Assembly (NCBI RefSeq): GCF_051401765.1
Contig: NW_027480504.1
Location: 1,178,001-1,242,000, forward strand
Length of the DNA stretch: 64,000 nt
Source of the DNA: Calliopsis andreniformis
Lineage: Eukaryota; Arthropoda; Insecta; Hymenoptera; Andrenidae
Direction of reading: 5' to 3'
The notes beneath the pieces are model-generated. The model made no database searches and was not told the origin of the DNA. It worked only from the letters and a program-made list of their open reading frames with translations. The translations under genes were made by a program, and so were the position numbers. This document shows, in pieces, positions 62,659 through 64,000 of this stretch. The number at the start of each line of letters is the position of its first letter. The stretch's first letter is position 1.

Positions 62659-63083
62659 ATTCTCAAACCTCAATACTCTATCCTCAGTCCTCAATCCTCA
62701 TTCTTCAATCCTCAATACCCAAAACTCAATCTTCAATCCTCAATCCTCAATCCTCAATTCTCAATCCTCAATACTCAATCTCCAATCCTCAATACTTAAT
62801 CTCCAATCCTCAAACCTCAGTCCTCAAACCTCAATCCTCAGTCCCCAATCCTCAATCTTCAACGCTCAATCCTCAATCCTCAATCCTCGATCCTCAGTCC
62901 TCAATCCTCAATCCTCAATCCTCAATCCTCAATCTTCAATCCTCAATACTCAATCTCCAATCCTCAAACCTCAGTCCTCAAACCTCAATTCTGAATCCTC
63001 AAATCTCAATTCTGAATCCTCAGTCCTGAACCCTCAATCTTCAGCTCTCAGTCCTCAACAATCAATTGTCAATTCTCAATCCT

Positions 63084-63174
63084 CAATAGAATATACTCAA
63101 TTCACAGTTTTCAATACACAGTACTCAATCTGCAATCTTCAAATCTCTATCCACAAACATCAATTCTCATCACT
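63084..63174 (+). repeat. Anchor core, subtype F
   Basis: Related to 16,990 (AATAGAATATACTC), with ACACAGTACTC. Confidence 0.88.
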
Positions 63175-63342
63175 CAACCCTCAACACTCAGTCCTCAATG
63201 TTCAATCCTCAATCCTCAATCCTCAATCATCAATCCTCAATCCTCAATCCTCAGTCCTCAAACCTTTATCCTGAATCCTCAATCCTGAATCCTCAATCTT
63301 CAGCCGTGAGTCCTCAACAATCAGTTGCCAATCCTCAATCCT

Positions 63343-63433
63343 CAATAGAATATCCTCAATTCACAGTTTTCAATAAACAATACTCAATCTGCAATCTTCA
63401 GATCTCTATCCACAAACATCAATTCTCATCACT
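63343..63433 (+). repeat. Anchor core, subtype D
   Basis: D core with AATAAACAATACTC and the CAGCCGTGAGTCC pre-box. Confidence 0.9.
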
Positions 63434-63894
63434 CAACCCTGAATACTCAGTCCCAAATCCTCAATCTTCAATCCTCAATCCTCTATCCTCAATCCTCAAT
63501 CCTCAATCTTAATCTTCAATCCTCAATACTCAATCTTCCATCCTCAATCCTCAATCCTCAATCCTCAATCCTCAATCTTCAATCCACAATACTCAATCTT
63601 CAATCCTCAATCCTCAATTCTCAATCCTCAATCCTCAATCCTCAATCGTCAATCTTCAATCCTCAATACTCAATCTTCAATCCTCAATCCTCAATCCTCA
63701 ATCCTCAATCCTCAATCCTCATTCTTCAATCCTCAACCCTCAATCCTCTATCTTCAATCCTCAATCCTCAATCCTCAATCCTCAACCCTCAATCTTCAAT
63801 CCTCAGTCCTCAAACCTCAATTCTGAATCCCCTATCCTGAATCCTCAATCTTCAGCCCTCAGTCCTCTACAATCAGTTGTCAATCCTCAATCCT

Positions 63895-63984
63895 CGATAG
63901 AGTATCATCATTCACAGTTTTCATTACTTAATACTCAATCTGCTGTCTTCAAATCTCTATCCACAAACATCAATTCTCATCACT
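63895..63984 (+). repeat. Anchor core, subtype E, 1-nt deletion
   Basis: GAGTATCATCATTCACAG lacks one A, making the core 90 bp and breaking heptamer register. It also has CTGCTGTCTTC. It is the most eroded E copy. Confidence 0.88.
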
Positions 63985-64000
63985 CAACACTCAACACTCA

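Larger units (their letters stand above)
1..64000 (+). repeat. 7-bp satellite array, unit CCTCAAT
   Basis: The heptamer CCTCAAT and its one- or two-base variants (TCTTCAA, TACTCAA, TCATCAA, TCGTCAA, TCCTCAG, TCCTCAT, TCCACAA, ACCTCAA) fill the window without interruption. C dominates and G is nearly absent from the + strand everywhere. Register is kept for long stretches, with occasional 6-bp units. No stretch over 300 bases looks like anything else, so this entry is the description of all the gene-free DNA. I do not recognise the satellite as a named family. Confidence 0.98.
61616..64000 (+). repeat. Mosaic satellite tail
   Basis: 61.62-62.0 kb resembles 13.2 and 15.87 kb (AAACCTCTACCCTC). 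62.7-63.29 kb resembles 16.7-17.2 kb. 63.30-63.5 kb resembles 12.6 and 55.4 kb. From 63.5 kb to the end it resembles 47.1-47.6 and 58.2-58.7 kb. The array runs off the window edge. Confidence 0.78.

Noticed and set aside
1..64000. CRISPR array
   Set aside because: There are no unique spacers of constant length between identical repeats. The unit is 7 bp, variation is graded, and no cas gene is present.
1..64000. Telomere repeat tract
   Set aside because: The 7-bp C-rich/G-rich asymmetry recalls plant-type CCCTAAA, but the unit differs, variants are too many, and higher-order repeats with embedded anchors are not telomeric.
1..64000. Genes on the - strand
   Set aside because: The repeat unit places TGA in every - frame each 21 bp, so no long - ORF can exist; only short interruptions in the consensus break this.

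Overview
The whole 64 kb window is one satellite DNA field. Its basic unit is a 7-bp repeat, CCTCAAT on the + strand (ATTGAGG on the - strand). I find no gene, RNA gene, transposon or ordinary intergenic DNA. The + strand is rich in C and almost free of G from end to end, and every landmark repeat has the same orientation, so no inversion is visible. An array of this size points to eukaryotic heterochromatin (centromeric, pericentromeric, subtelomeric, or a sex or B chromosome). That is inference: nothing in the sequence identifies the organism, and a prokaryotic heptamer array cannot be formally excluded.

Open reading frames are abundant on the + strand, but they follow from the repeat arithmetic. 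Seven is not a multiple of three, so all three + frames read the same seven-residue cycle (N-P-Q-S-S-I-L), which has no stop. All three - frames meet TGA once per 21 nt. I therefore annotate no CDS.

Three levels of organisation lie above the heptamer. (1) A 91-bp landmark, called here the anchor core, is 13 diverged heptamers still in heptamer register. It carries GAATAT, CACAGTTTTCA, CAATCTGCAATCTTC and CTATCCACAAACATC. I locate 62 full-length copies (one with a 1-nt deletion), one truncated copy, three strongly diverged copies and two 5' remnants that carry a hairpin. Most full cores follow a pre-box of about 60 bp with several TGA triplets. The letters A to F are my own subtype labels. (2) Tandem duplications of 587, 699, 1,007, 1,242, 1,472, 1,825 and 2,976 bp. 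(3) Higher-order repeats: a 4.69-kb unit in three copies (about 23.7-39.6 kb) and an 11.0-kb unit in two copies (about 39.8-61.6 kb).

Layout. 1-8.1 kb: a locus with anchors A, A, C, D, A, B, B', B'. 8.1-10.4 kb: a module that recurs at 41.0 and 52.0 kb. 10.4-15.1 kb: a mosaic of smaller modules. 15.1-20.7 kb: a 2.98-kb tandem pair. 19.9-21.9 kb: a 1,007-bp tandem pair. 21.0-43.2 kb: an expanded version of 1-10.4 kb, in which the stretch from about 2.7 to 8.1 kb has been tandemly triplicated. 39.8-61.6 kb: two 11-kb units with different internal gains and losses. 61.6-64.0 kb: a mosaic tail related to 15.8-17.2, 12.6 and 58.2-58.7 kb.

The pattern fits repeated unequal exchange and segmental amplification. 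At one place (49,429-49,468) the exchange point can be bracketed inside an anchor core. Block edges are accurate only to tens of bases, because breakpoints inside a uniform heptamer run are ambiguous.
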